This document shows positions 17,236-24,856 of a DNA stretch of 32,217 nt, one piece after another. Both the position numbers and the translations under genes were made by a program. Numbering within the stretch: position 1 is the first letter of the stretch; every line of letters starts with the position of its first letter. The DNA is from Eisenbergiella sp900555195 (GTDB lineage Bacteria; Bacillota; Clostridia; Lachnospirales; Lachnospiraceae): assembly GCA_902492555.1 (NCBI GenBank), contig CABUMH010000037.1:1-32217 (forward strand). Direction: 5' to 3'. Under the pieces are notes generated by a model. The model made no database searches, had not been told where the DNA came from, and saw only the letters and a program-made list of their open reading frames with translations.

Positions 17236-18417
17236 TCAGATTTTAGCTCCCATCTGTGCCTTCCTCTGCGTAAAATCCTCCTGGATTTCCTGCATCAGCG
17301 CTGGATTATCCAGAATATCCAGACAGGTGGCTGCCAGGATTTCGGCGGAAAGACGTACTGCCCTGTGAGCGGCTTCAGATTTTCCTGCATCCAGATAGGC
17401 CTGAGAATGAGCAGGCGTTCCCGATGGAACAAATGCCATGCGGATACAGGAACCAGGCACTTCATACATTACATTTCCAAAATCAGTGGAGCCGGTCTTT
17501 TCTCTCGGAGGGGCTATGGAAGGAGCATTGAAGGCTGCGGCATTATTCATGATCAACTCATTCAGTTTTATACAAGGTATCTTAGCGCTGTAAGCTGGAT
17601 CGCGTTCCATGCTGTAGGTGGTTTCCGTCATCAGGGAAGCACCTTCAATGATCTTCTTAAAACGTTCGACCACCTGTGCCAGATAGCTGGTATTATAAGA
17701 GCGCAGGGTATATTCTGCAACCGCCTTGCCGGGCACCACATTGGTAGGGCCGCCTGCATCCAGCACCGTATAGTGCATCCGGGTATCTTCCCGCACATGT
17801 TCCCGAAGCAATTCGATGCCGTGGAAGGAAAGCAGGATGGCATCCAGGGCACTGCGTCCCTGCTCGGGGCTCATGGCTGCATGCGCTTCCTTTCCATAGA
17901 AGGTGACGCGGAAATTTTCCAGAGCCATGGTCTTGATGTCCACGCAGGTTTCCGGTGCTCCATGCATCATCAGGGCGATGTCGATGTCCTGAAAACAGCC
18001 GTTTTCCTGCATGATGATTTTACCGCCCAGGCTTTCTTCGGCGGGAGTTCCGTATATGACCAGTTTATACGGACGATCTGCCGCAAGTTCTTTGATACAA
18101 AGGGCTGTTCCGATGATGGCAGGACCCTGCATCTGGTGTCCGCAGCCATGTCCCATAGAGAGGGCATCATATTCCGCCAGCAAGCCAAAGGAAGGGCCGC
18201 CCGTTCCCTGTTCATAGACAGCGCGGAAGGAGTTTTCCATACCGCCGATGTTATGTTCCACCTGAAATCCATTGTCCTTCAGATACGCTTCAAGAAGCTT
18301 ACAGGATTGAATCTCCTGACAGCTGATCTCGGCCAGATCGAAAATCTGATCGGACATTTCTTCCAGCTTTGGTGCAATCTGATCGATATATTGTATGATT
18401 CTTTCTTTTTTATTCAT
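17236..18417 (-). CDS. M20-family metal-dependent amidohydrolase
   Basis: A 393-residue hydrolase of the M20 family, AbgB/amidohydrolase type, which splits amide bonds of N-acyl amino acids or small peptides. The metal site region reads LLAEYDALSMGHGCGHQMQG; GTPAEES and MMHGAPET fit the other metal ligands, and the lid (dimerisation) domain spans about residues 170-290. I chose the ATG at 18417 because GAGG lies nine bases upstream; an in-frame ATG at 18432 has a weaker site. It follows the YfcC-family transporter gene after 46 bases, so it probably cleaves what that transporter imports, as AbgB does with AbgT. Confidence 0.85.
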   Translation of the reverse strand: MNKKERIIQYIDQIAPKLEEMSDQIFDLAEISCQEIQSCKLLEAYLKDNGFQVEHNIGGMENSFRAVYEQGTGGPSFGLLAEYDALSMGHGCGHQMQGPAIIGTALCIKELAADRPYKLVIYGTPAEESLGGKIIMQENGCFQDIDIALMMHGAPETCVDIKTMALENFRVTFYGKEAHAAMSPEQGRSALDAILLSFHGIELLREHVREDTRMHYTVLDAGGPTNVVPGKAVAEYTLRSYNTSYLAQVVERFKKIIEGASLMTETTYSMERDPAYSAKIPCIKLNELIMNNAAAFNAPSIAPPREKTGSTDFGNVMYEVPGSCIRMAFVPSGTPAHSQAYLDAGKSEAAHRAVRLSAEILAATCLDILDNPALMQEIQEDFTQRKAQMGAKI

Positions 18418-18463
18418 ATCTATTTTCCTCATTCTGTCCCTGCGGATTGTTATTTGGTAATAA

Positions 18464-19855
18464 TTAATATCCGATGGCTACAGCAAGCGCCATCATAATG
18501 CAGCCGAGAACTGTCCAGATCAGGAACAGCGGGAACATAAATTTGACCCATCTGCCGTAAGGCACTTTGGATACCGCCAGGGTTCCCAACAGGCTGGAGG
18601 TGGTGGGAAGAAGCAGGTTGGAGAACCCATCACCCATCTGGTAGGCCAGAACCAGTGACTGCCGGCTGAGACCGATCAGATCCGCTACTGGCGACATCAG
18701 CGGAATGGTGACCGCCGCCATGCCGGAACCGGAGGTAATCACAAAGCTGGTAGCCGTCTGGGCCAGGAAAAAGCCGATGCTCTGGACGGAGGCGGGCAGG
18801 GAGTTGACTGCGACTGCCACCGCATTGGAGATTGTATCAATGATCATAGCGTCTTCAAGTATAATGATGATACCGCGGGCGAAGCCTACGGTCAGGGCAC
18901 TTCCGGCAAGGCCTTTGGCTCCGGCTGTAAAGGTGGTAGCGATTTTGCTGGGAGAAAGGCCGGAGATAAAACCGCAGATGATACCCATCGTTAGGAAGAG
19001 AGCGGCCATTTCCTCAAAATACCACTGATAAATAAGAAGACCGTAAATCAGAATGGCCAGCGTGCCGAAAAGTACGATAAGGACTGCCGTCTGACGGCCG
19101 GTAATCTTTTCATCCGCGCCCTCATCCGCAATGAATTCCTTTTCATCCGGCAGACCGGCCAGAATGCTTTTTTCCGGATGCTTTTTGATCCTGCGCTCAT
19201 AAGCAATGATATAAATGGTATCAATGACAAGCATTGCCACCAACAGAATGGCCCGGAACCCCATGCCGGAGAAAAGGGGAACGCCTGCTATATCCTGCGC
19301 CACACCAACTGTAAATGGATTCATCAGGCCGGCTGTAAAGCCTGTGGCAGCGCCTACGGCAACCATTGCCATGCCGGTAACCTTATCGAGGCCAAGGGTC
19401 AAAGCCATGGTGATCCCAATGGGAACGAAGATAGCTACCTCATTGGACATGCCCATGGTGGTTCCGAATATGGCAAAAAGGGTCAGAAACATGGGAACCA
19501 CAAAGATTTCCTTTCCCTTCAGCTTCCGTCCAGCTGTCCTGCATAAGGCGAGAATAGCCCCGCTCACATTTACGAGTTCAAAGGCGCCGCCAATGATCAT
19601 CAGGAAAGCGATGACATCAACTGCCTCCAGTATGCCCTGATACATCACTGCGGGAATTCTGAGAGGGCTGACGGGATTGGTCCCTTCAGAGGTGTAGCTT
19701 CCCGCTTCCACCACGGTTCTGCCCGATACCGGATCTTCATAACGCGTGAACTCTCCGGATGGGACGAAATAAGTAGCAACCGCTGCCAGAATGATGAGGC
19801 ATACGATGATTACCAGAGTATGAGGTGTCTCAAATTTCTTTTTCTTTGGTTTCAT
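18464..19855 (-). CDS. YfcC-family membrane transporter
   Basis: A 463-residue integral membrane protein with about 12 hydrophobic segments, of the YfcC/DcuC-like group in the ion transporter superfamily (relatives carry C4-dicarboxylates, arginine/ornithine or similar). Recognisable parts are the N-terminal TLVIIVCLIILAAVATYFVP followed by SGEF, FAIFGTTMGMSNE in the first half, and SGSGMAAVTIPLMSPVADL in the second. The start at 19855 follows AAGGAGG on the minus strand; upstream in-frame codons are leader. The downstream M20 hydrolase suggests that the cargo is a peptide or acylated amino acid (inference). Confidence 0.83.
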   Translation of the reverse strand: MKPKKKKFETPHTLVIIVCLIILAAVATYFVPSGEFTRYEDPVSGRTVVEAGSYTSEGTNPVSPLRIPAVMYQGILEAVDVIAFLMIIGGAFELVNVSGAILALCRTAGRKLKGKEIFVVPMFLTLFAIFGTTMGMSNEVAIFVPIGITMALTLGLDKVTGMAMVAVGAATGFTAGLMNPFTVGVAQDIAGVPLFSGMGFRAILLVAMLVIDTIYIIAYERRIKKHPEKSILAGLPDEKEFIADEGADEKITGRQTAVLIVLFGTLAILIYGLLIYQWYFEEMAALFLTMGIICGFISGLSPSKIATTFTAGAKGLAGSALTVGFARGIIIILEDAMIIDTISNAVAVAVNSLPASVQSIGFFLAQTATSFVITSGSGMAAVTIPLMSPVADLIGLSRQSLVLAYQMGDGFSNLLLPTTSSLLGTLAVSKVPYGRWVKFMFPLFLIWTVLGCIMMALAVAIGY

Positions 19856-20198
19856 TATACATTTCCTCCTTGATCCCCTCTTTTCTTCTTTTTTATAGAA
19901 GTGAAGACCAGTTTTTTTATTATACATGAAAAAAAATAAAATTGGTAGAGTTTTGTATAAATTAATGCATAAATATGCAAGAAGCTGCCAGCGGCGCAGA
20001 GGCTCCCACGTTCCGCCGGGGAAACAGGCTCCTTCCATGAGAGGGAATCAAAACTCTCACCGGCCCCTGATCTGCATCCAACCCTTCCCAGAACCCTTCC
20101 TTTATGCTATACTCCTTTTTAAAGAAGGGCATTTTCATAAGACGGTTTTAGAAAAAACAAAAAGTAGGGGGGTTTTGAAACACCAGGGGAGGGAAAAG
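19856..20198. promoter_or_regulatory. Divergent control region between the YfcC-type transporter and larA
   Basis: About 340 bases without a gene. On the minus strand a TATAAT -10 (19919-19924) serves the transporter. A palindrome TGCATA-AA-TATGCA lies at 19966-19979, upstream of that -10, and is a candidate operator. On the plus strand an extended -10, TGCTATACT (20105-20113) with TTCCCA 17 bases earlier, fits the larA-like gene. The in-frame ATG at 19926 is not a credible start for that gene. Confidence 0.5.
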
Positions 20199-21476
20199 AT
20201 GGAGACAGAGAAAATTGCAATACCCTATGGACAGGAATGTCTATATCTGGATGCACAGTTTCGCTCTTGGGAACTGCTGCATTCATCCATATCCGGAAAA
20301 AGGCCGGAAGCTTCAGAGGAGGAGCTGATTGAGCGGGCTATGTGTTCCCCCATCGGCTGTGCGCGTCTGGAACAGCTGGCGGAGGGGAAGAAAACGGCTA
20401 CGGTAATACTCAGCGACCATACCCGTCCGGTGCCAAGTAGAAAGATACTTCCGCCTATTCTAAAGGCATTAAGAAAGGGTTCTGAAGAGATACAGATCAC
20501 CCTGCTCGTGGCGACGGGATGCCACAGAGGCACGACGGCAGAGGAATTGAGAAGCAAATTAGGGAATGAAATATTTGAACGGGAAAAAATAGTGGTTCAT
20601 GACTGCGACGACGAAGAAAACATGGTGGAACTGGGGAAACTGCCTTCCGGGGCTGTTCTTAAAGTCAATCGTTATGCAGTTGAGACCGAACTTCTGGTGG
20701 CAGAGGGATTTATTGAACCCCATTTTTTTGCAGGCTTTTCAGGAGGAAGAAAAAGCGTGCTGCCCGGAGTATGTTCCAGAGAAACCATTATGTATAATCA
20801 CTGTGCCCCGTTCCTGGACAGCCCGGAGGCAAGGGCAGGAAATCTGGAAAACAACCCGATACACAGGGATATGATTGCAGCTGCCCAAATGGCGCATTTG
20901 CAATATATTGTCAATGTTGTGATAAATCAGAGGAAAGAAGTGGTTTATGCGGTTGCCGGGGATGTGGAACAGGCGCATCTGGCGGGATGTGAGGCTTTGA
21001 GAAAAGAGTGCGGCGTCCACCCGTCCCAAAAAGGAGATATTGTCATCACATCCAATGGAGGAGCGCCGCTTGACCAGAACATTTACCAGACAGTAAAATC
21101 CCTTTCCACAGCGGAAGCAGCAGCGGCGGAAGGGGCTGTCCTGATTGTCTGCGCGCAGTGTGCTGACGGCACAGGGGGAGAAGATTTCTATCAGGCAATG
21201 AAAAACTGTAAGTCGCCGGAAGAACTCTTACAGAAGATCAGAAGCGTGCCTCCGTATGAAACGGTTCCGGATCAGTGGCAGTATCAAATATTATGCCGTA
21301 TCCTCCAAAAGTTCCGGGTGATCCTGGTAACCCGCACTCAGCTTCGGGAAATTGTGCAGGATATGAAAATGGAATATTGTGAATCCCTGGAAATGGCAGT
21401 ACAGTCGGCAATGGATGGGGACGATTCCAAGCATGTTGTTGTGATCCCGGATGGGGTATCTACGATCATCATTTAA
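20199..21476 (+). CDS. larA: Nickel-pincer-nucleotide racemase/epimerase, LarA family
   Basis: A 425-residue LarA homologue (DUF2088). All catalytic residues known from Thermoanaerobacterium LarA are present at matching spacing: D73 and R76 in SDHTRP, H109 in ATGCHRG, H175 in EPHFFAGFSGGRK, K185 (the lysine that binds the cofactor) and H201 in MYNH. The K185 and H201 spacings equal those of the reference enzyme. Many LarA homologues racemise 2-hydroxy acids other than lactate, so lactate itself is not certain. No larB, larC or larE cofactor genes are in the window. The ATG at 20199 is preceded by AGGGGAGGG; upstream in-frame codons give a poor sequence. Confidence 0.88.
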   Translation: METEKIAIPYGQECLYLDAQFRSWELLHSSISGKRPEASEEELIERAMCSPIGCARLEQLAEGKKTATVILSDHTRPVPSRKILPPILKALRKGSEEIQITLLVATGCHRGTTAEELRSKLGNEIFEREKIVVHDCDDEENMVELGKLPSGAVLKVNRYAVETELLVAEGFIEPHFFAGFSGGRKSVLPGVCSRETIMYNHCAPFLDSPEARAGNLENNPIHRDMIAAAQMAHLQYIVNVVINQRKEVVYAVAGDVEQAHLAGCEALRKECGVHPSQKGDIVITSNGGAPLDQNIYQTVKSLSTAEAAAAEGAVLIVCAQCADGTGGEDFYQAMKNCKSPEELLQKIRSVPPYETVPDQWQYQILCRILQKFRVILVTRTQLREIVQDMKMEYCESLEMAVQSAMDGDDSKHVVVIPDGVSTIII

Positions 21477-21488
21477 TATGCCTAATCA

Positions 21489-21533
21489 ATAAAAAAGAAG
21501 GTATCCTGCCTCAACAGAATACCTTCTTTTTAT
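21489..21533. terminator. Bidirectional intrinsic terminator
   Basis: A long stem with AAAAAAGAAGGTAT on the left arm and ATACCTTCTTTTT on the right arm, extended by CTG/CAG near the loop. It has an A-tract on one side and a T-tract on the other, so it works in both directions between the convergent larA and GGGtGRT genes. Confidence 0.9.
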
Positions 21534-21556
21534 TGAATTCAAATCAAAAGATTTTC

Positions 21557-22567
21557 TTAGAACTTGCCAGCCTTAGCAGCTTCCTCGATGCTTACTGCAA
21601 CAGCAACGGTCATACCAACCATCGGGTTGTTGCCGGCACCGATCAGTCCCATCATTTCTACATGGGCAGGAACGGAAGAGGAGCCTGCGAACTGTGCGTC
21701 GGAGTGCATACGTCCCATGGTATCGGTCATGCCGTAGGAAGCAGGGCCAGCTGCCATGTTGTCCGGATGAAGGGTACGGCCCGTGCCGCCGCCGGAAGCA
21801 ACAGAGAAGTATTTCTTGCCCTGTTCGATGCATTCCTTCTTATAGGTTCCTGCAACGGGATGCTGGAATCTGGTCGGGTTGGTGGAGTTACCAGTGATGG
21901 ATACGTCCACGCCTTCCTTATGCATGATCGCAACACCTTCGCATACATCATTTGCGCCGTAGCAGTTAACTTTCGCGCGGAGTCCTTCAGAATAGGACTT
22001 GCGGAATACTTCCTTTACGGTGTTGGTATAAGGATCATATTCGGTTTCAACATAAGTGAAGCCGTTGATTCTGGAGATGATCTGAGCGGCATCTTTTCCG
22101 AGTCCGTTCAGGATAACTCTCAGGGGTTTCTTACGAACTTTGTTCGCCTTTTCAGCGATACCGATTGCGCCTTCCGCAGCGGCAAAGGATTCATGTCCAG
22201 CCAGGAAGCAGAAGCACTCGGTCTCTTCTTCAAGGAGCATCTTGCCAAGGTTGCCGTGTCCCAAGCCAACCTTACGCGTATCTGCAACAGAACCGGGGAT
22301 ACAGAAAGCCTGAAGGCCTTCTCCGATAGCAGCAGCAGCGTCAGCAGCCCTTCTGCAGTCTTTCTTGATTGCGATCGCCGCGCCTACAATGTAAGCCCAG
22401 CAAGCATTCTCGAAGCAGATCGGCTGAATCTTTTTCACCTGATCATATACATCCAGTCCGGCATCCTTGGTGATCTTTTCCGCTTCTTCCAGGGAAGCGA
22501 TGCCGTAACTGTTCAATACGGCATTGATTTTATCAATACGTCTTTCATAGGATTCAAATAAAGCCAT
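21557..22567 (-). CDS. GGGtGRT protein (uncharacterised)
   Basis: A 336-residue protein named for its GGGTGRT motif, here at residues 259-265 and followed by LHPDN. It matches the GGGtGRT family (PF14057) of anaerobic bacteria and archaea, whose function is unknown to me. The glycine-rich motif and the LNGLGKDAAQ segment suggest a phosphate or nucleotide ligand, which is inference. It starts with AAGAGGAGG upstream and lies 15 bases after the NifU-like scaffold gene. That pairing hints at a role in Fe-S cluster or metal handling. Confidence 0.85.
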   Translation of the reverse strand: MALFESYERRIDKINAVLNSYGIASLEEAEKITKDAGLDVYDQVKKIQPICFENACWAYIVGAAIAIKKDCRRAADAAAAIGEGLQAFCIPGSVADTRKVGLGHGNLGKMLLEEETECFCFLAGHESFAAAEGAIGIAEKANKVRKKPLRVILNGLGKDAAQIISRINGFTYVETEYDPYTNTVKEVFRKSYSEGLRAKVNCYGANDVCEGVAIMHKEGVDVSITGNSTNPTRFQHPVAGTYKKECIEQGKKYFSVASGGGTGRTLHPDNMAAGPASYGMTDTMGRMHSDAQFAGSSSVPAHVEMMGLIGAGNNPMVGMTVAVAVSIEEAAKAGKF

Positions 22568-22582
22568 TTTCGCTACCTCCTC

Positions 22583-23275
22583 TTATTCCTTTCTAGGATC
22601 AATGATCTTAACTGCATCATCGACACGTCCATACTGGCCTTTTGCCTTCTCGTATGCCGTATTCGGATCGTCGCCCTTCTTGATGAAGTCGGTCATCTTT
22701 CCAAGGCTTACATACTGGTAGCCGATAATCTGGTCTTCCGCGTCAAGAGCAATGCCGGTCACATAGCCTTCCGCCATCTCCAGGTAACGAGGGCCTTTCT
22801 TCAGTGTGCCGTACATGGTTCCTACCTGGCTTCTTAAGCCCTTTCCAAGATCTTCCAGGCCAGCGCCGATCGGAAGTCCGTCTTCAGAAAATGCGCTCTG
22901 CGTTCTGCCGTAAGCGATCTGCAGGAACAGCTCTCTCATAGCGGTGTTGATTGCATCGCACACAAGGTCAGTATTCAATGCTTCCAGAACGGTTCTTCCG
23001 GGAAGGATCTCAGCAGCCATGGCCGCAGAGTGAGTCATGCCGGAGCATCCGATCGTCTCAACCAAAGCTTCCTGAATAATGCCTTCCTTCACGTTCAGCG
23101 TCAGTTTGCAGGCGCCCTGCTGGGGTGCGCACCAGCCAACACCGTGCGTAAGGCCGGAAATATCCTTTACTTCTTTTGCCTTAACCCATTTCGCTTCTTC
23201 AGGGATCGGAGCACAGCCGTGAGCAACGCCTTGTGCTACTGGACACATTTCTTCAACTTCTTTTGAATAGATCAT
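22583..23275 (-). CDS. Iron-sulfur cluster assembly scaffold protein, NifU N-terminal type
   Basis: A 230-residue protein with the NifU_N/IscU-like region in its first half. Cysteines at 11, 21, 49, 56, 77 and 106 include GWCAPQQGAC and IGCSGMTHSA, the latter resembling the conserved scaffold cysteine loop. The C-terminal part (from about residue 150) is a separate small region of unknown role. The ATG at 23275 follows AAAGGAG; an upstream in-frame ATG at 23359 lies in a leader hairpin and is rejected. It is cotranscribed with the GGGtGRT gene. No nifS/iscS desulfurase is seen next to it. Confidence 0.85.
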   Translation of the reverse strand: MIYSKEVEEMCPVAQGVAHGCAPIPEEAKWVKAKEVKDISGLTHGVGWCAPQQGACKLTLNVKEGIIQEALVETIGCSGMTHSAAMAAEILPGRTVLEALNTDLVCDAINTAMRELFLQIAYGRTQSAFSEDGLPIGAGLEDLGKGLRSQVGTMYGTLKKGPRYLEMAEGYVTGIALDAEDQIIGYQYVSLGKMTDFIKKGDDPNTAYEKAKGQYGRVDDAVKIIDPRKE

Positions 23276-23288
23276 GTGAAAACTCCTT

Positions 23289-23378
23289 TCAATATGTAGA
23301 TTGTCTCGGAAGGCGGAGCCATTGCCGGATGGCACCGCTAACAGGCATTTTACCTCCAAATAGCCATAAAATGCCTGT
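23289..23378 (-). promoter_or_regulatory. Leader hairpin and 19-codon leader ORF of the scaffold operon
   Basis: On the minus strand a perfect 12-bp inverted repeat (23341-23352 and 23367-23378, arms ACAGGCATTTTA and TAAAATGCCTGT, 14-base loop) carries GGAGG in its loop and an ATG in its 3' arm. That ATG (23348-23346) opens a 19-codon frame ending with TGA at 23289, just before the scaffold ribosome site. The short peptide has one Trp, two Gln and four Arg and resembles nothing I know. It may be a translated leader that couples hairpin folding to scaffold expression. Confidence 0.4.
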
Positions 23379-23579
23379 CCTCAATCATTCGATTTATTCT
23401 CTCATATTTCCCCTAAAAAATCCAGCACTTTTGATAAAAAATATCGGGGAGAAAGTTCCTGCACAGTCAGCAGGATTCTTCCGGGCCTTCGGCCGCATGG
23501 GAAAGGGGAATGCAGGGCCGAAGCAGAAAGGAATCAGGGAAAGAGCTGTGACCTGCTTCATTTGCCGTTTATAATTAAG

Positions 23580-23611
23580 AACTAATAGTGTAAGGTTAAA
23601 CACTATTAGTT
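23580..23611. promoter_or_regulatory. 12-bp perfect inverted repeat, candidate operator
   Basis: AACTAATAGTGT (23580-23591) and ACACTATTAGTT (23600-23611) form a perfect repeat around eight bases. The right arm touches the -35 hexamer of the promoter at 23610-23638, a position suited to a dimeric repressor or activator. It lacks a T-tract, so it is not an ordinary terminator. Confidence 0.55.
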
Positions 23612-23638
23612 GAATATGAAATCCGGGTGATATATAAT
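23610..23638 (+). promoter_or_regulatory. Strong sigma-A promoter
   Basis: TTGAAT (23610-23615), 17 bases, TATAAT (23633-23638). The -10 is a perfect match and the spacing is ideal. No sizeable plus-strand gene follows before the terminator at 23741-23777. Confidence 0.7.
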
Positions 23639-23644
23639 TGCAGG

Positions 23645-23777
23645 CGGGGAGAGAAAAAATTTCGGATGACGAGAGAACAACAGAGATTCAGAACATAACA
23701 GCAGATAGCTGCCTGTGCGGCTTATCTTGCGCTGAAAGAAGCCTCTGCCCAGAAACAAAAGCGGGCAAAGGCTTTTT
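23645..23777 (+). ncRNA. Candidate small RNA, about 135 nt
   Basis: A self-contained unit: a strong promoter, a predicted start near 23645, an internal hairpin at 23703-23727 (AGATAGCTGC with GCGGCTTATCT, one bulge) and an intrinsic terminator at 23741-23777. No known small RNA (6S, SRP RNA, tmRNA, riboswitch) was recognised. A 10-codon frame (ATG near 23667, TAA near 23699) lies inside but has a poor ribosome site. The unit lies between divergently and convergently placed minus-strand genes, so it is not a leader of a neighbouring gene. Confidence 0.5.
23741..23777. terminator. Intrinsic terminator
   Basis: GCCTCTGCCC (23741-23750) pairs with GGGCAAAGGC (23763-23772) with one mismatch, followed by TTTTT on the plus strand. 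It ends the candidate small RNA and could also act, more weakly, behind the minus-strand XRE gene. Confidence 0.8.
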
Positions 23778-23792
23778 ATATGGGCTCTGATT

Positions 23793-24086
23793 TTAGAGCG
23801 TTCTTTTTTTCAGGGAAAACAGGAGGGTGCGCACGGCTTCGGCTTCCTCTTCGGAAAGGCCGTCTGTGTCCAGGCAGTTGGAATGTTCTAAGCCGAGGAG
23901 ATAGTCTGTGGACACCCGGAAGGTTGTGGCAATGGTGACCAGATTTTCCAGGGATGGAGTGCGCGCACCGGTCTCATAAGATGAGATGACGCTGGGACTG
24001 AGGTTGGTCCGTTGTGCCATTTGAAGCTGAGACAGATTATTCCTCAGGCGAAGTTCCTGGAGGCGTTTTGCGAGAATAGAAATCAT
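23793..24086 (-). CDS. XRE-family helix-turn-helix regulator
   Basis: A 97-residue protein with an HTH_3 domain at about residues 5-62: LRNNLSQLQMAQRTNLSPSV holds the two helices, followed by ISSYETGARTPSLENLVTIA and the DYLLGL ending typical of phage-repressor-like regulators. A short acidic tail (EEEAEAVRTLL) follows. AAAGGAG precedes the ATG. It has no partner gene on its strand. A near-palindrome at 24126-24148 in its leader is a plausible self-binding site. Confidence 0.88.
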   Translation of the reverse strand: MISILAKRLQELRLRNNLSQLQMAQRTNLSPSVISSYETGARTPSLENLVTIATTFRVSTDYLLGLEHSNCLDTDGLSEEEAEAVRTLLFSLKKRTL

Positions 24087-24125
24087 GGAATCTCCTTTCC
24101 GCGGTTTTTTAGAGTAACCGTCATC

Positions 24126-24148
24126 GTCAGCCGGAAGTTCCGGCCGAC
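24126..24148. promoter_or_regulatory. Near-perfect 23-bp palindrome upstream of the XRE gene
   Basis: GTC-A-GCCGGAA-G-TTCCGGC-C-GAC: the inner 15 bases (24130-24144) form a palindrome with a single central base, and GTC/GAC extend it. It lies 40-60 bases before the XRE start codon and could be an autoregulatory operator or a leader hairpin. Confidence 0.45.
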
Positions 24149-24217
24149 TTGTTTGACTTTTTTATTGTATAGAAAATATCCCGTCTTAAGGTGAAATAAA
24201 CAACACTTAGAGACGAA

Positions 24218-24266
24218 TAAAAATTTTTACTGTCCCTGCAACCTTTTTATCAAAAGCTCACTCTCT
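24218..24266 (+). promoter_or_regulatory. ECF-type promoter, copy 1
   Basis: TAAAAATTTTTA (24218-24229), 4 bases, CCCTGCAACCTTTT (24234-24247), 13 bases, CTCTCT (24261-24266). The same architecture recurs at 27619-27668 before the sigma-factor operon. TGCAAC resembles the AAC-containing -35 elements read by ECF sigma factors, and the A/T block acts like an UP element. It drives the three-gene unit beginning at 24288. Confidence 0.7.
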
Positions 24267-24287
24267 ATGGTTAAAGGAGGTGAGAAA

Positions 24288-24845
24288 ATGGAAAAAGGAC
24301 CGAAGTACAGAAAGGCGTTGAAGGATGCGCCGGGGTATGAGATTGTCTTTCAATTTACTGGAAGGAAACGGGAATGCCTCATGGGGCTTTGGGATGCCAG
24401 GGCAGGGAAATGGGCGCTGGAAACGATTTACAGCAATATGGCCGAGGACAGGTTTACGCTTACGGATGGGACTTCCCGGTTCCTTCTGCATACAACAAGG
24501 AAGCTGGATACGGGTGAATACCGGTTTGGCTGTTTTGAACCGGGCAAGGGATGGATGGCCGGGGGAGAACATCAGCATGTGGAAAGAATTCTGATTTTCC
24601 CACGCCAGGATGGGCAGGTAGAGACGTTCTGGCTCTGGGTATATGATGAACTGGCGCATCGGCATTCCTACCGCCACAGAATTTATGATGGCCAGGATCG
24701 GCTGGCCGGCTCCTTTGTTTCCCATCATGAGGCCGCGCAGCCGTATGAGGAGATCGATTATCAGCAGGTGGGAGGACGTATGGTTTTTGGCCTGAGAAAG
24801 AATGGCAGAACAGTATTTGATAAAAGTTTTACATCCGCGCAATAA
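24288..24845 (+). CDS. Uncharacterised cytoplasmic protein
   Basis: A 185-residue protein with no signal peptide or membrane segment and no family I recognise. It is rich in aromatic and charged residues (for example FWLWVYDELAHRHSYRHRIY) and looks like a compact beta-rich fold. AAAGGAGGTGA stands seven bases before the ATG at 24288; the in-frame ATG at 24267 overlaps the promoter -10 region and is rejected. It is the first gene after ECF promoter copy 1 and is followed by a secreted protein gene after 11 bases. Confidence 0.8.
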   Translation: MEKGPKYRKALKDAPGYEIVFQFTGRKRECLMGLWDARAGKWALETIYSNMAEDRFTLTDGTSRFLLHTTRKLDTGEYRFGCFEPGKGWMAGGEHQHVERILIFPRQDGQVETFWLWVYDELAHRHSYRHRIYDGQDRLAGSFVSHHEAAQPYEEIDYQQVGGRMVFGLRKNGRTVFDKSFTSAQ

Positions 24846-24856
24846 GGAGAATGGAT

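Noticed and set aside
17200..18498. Plus-strand open frame of 432 codons opposite the M20 hydrolase
   Set aside because: The minus strand encodes a full M20 protein with metal-site motifs; the plus frame is His/Cys/Phe-rich antisense noise.
19926..20198. In-frame N-terminal extension of the larA-like gene
   Set aside because: The extension is 91 codons of Arg/Pro-rich sequence containing a promoter; the ATG at 20199 has the ribosome site and matches LarA length.
21533..22561. Plus-strand open frame of 342 codons opposite the GGGtGRT gene
   Set aside because: Antisense of a recognisable gene, overlaps the terminator, and has no ribosome site.
23394..23603. 69-codon minus-strand frame upstream of the scaffold gene
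   Set aside because: It overlaps the inverted repeat and leader region, lacks a good ribosome site and looks non-coding.
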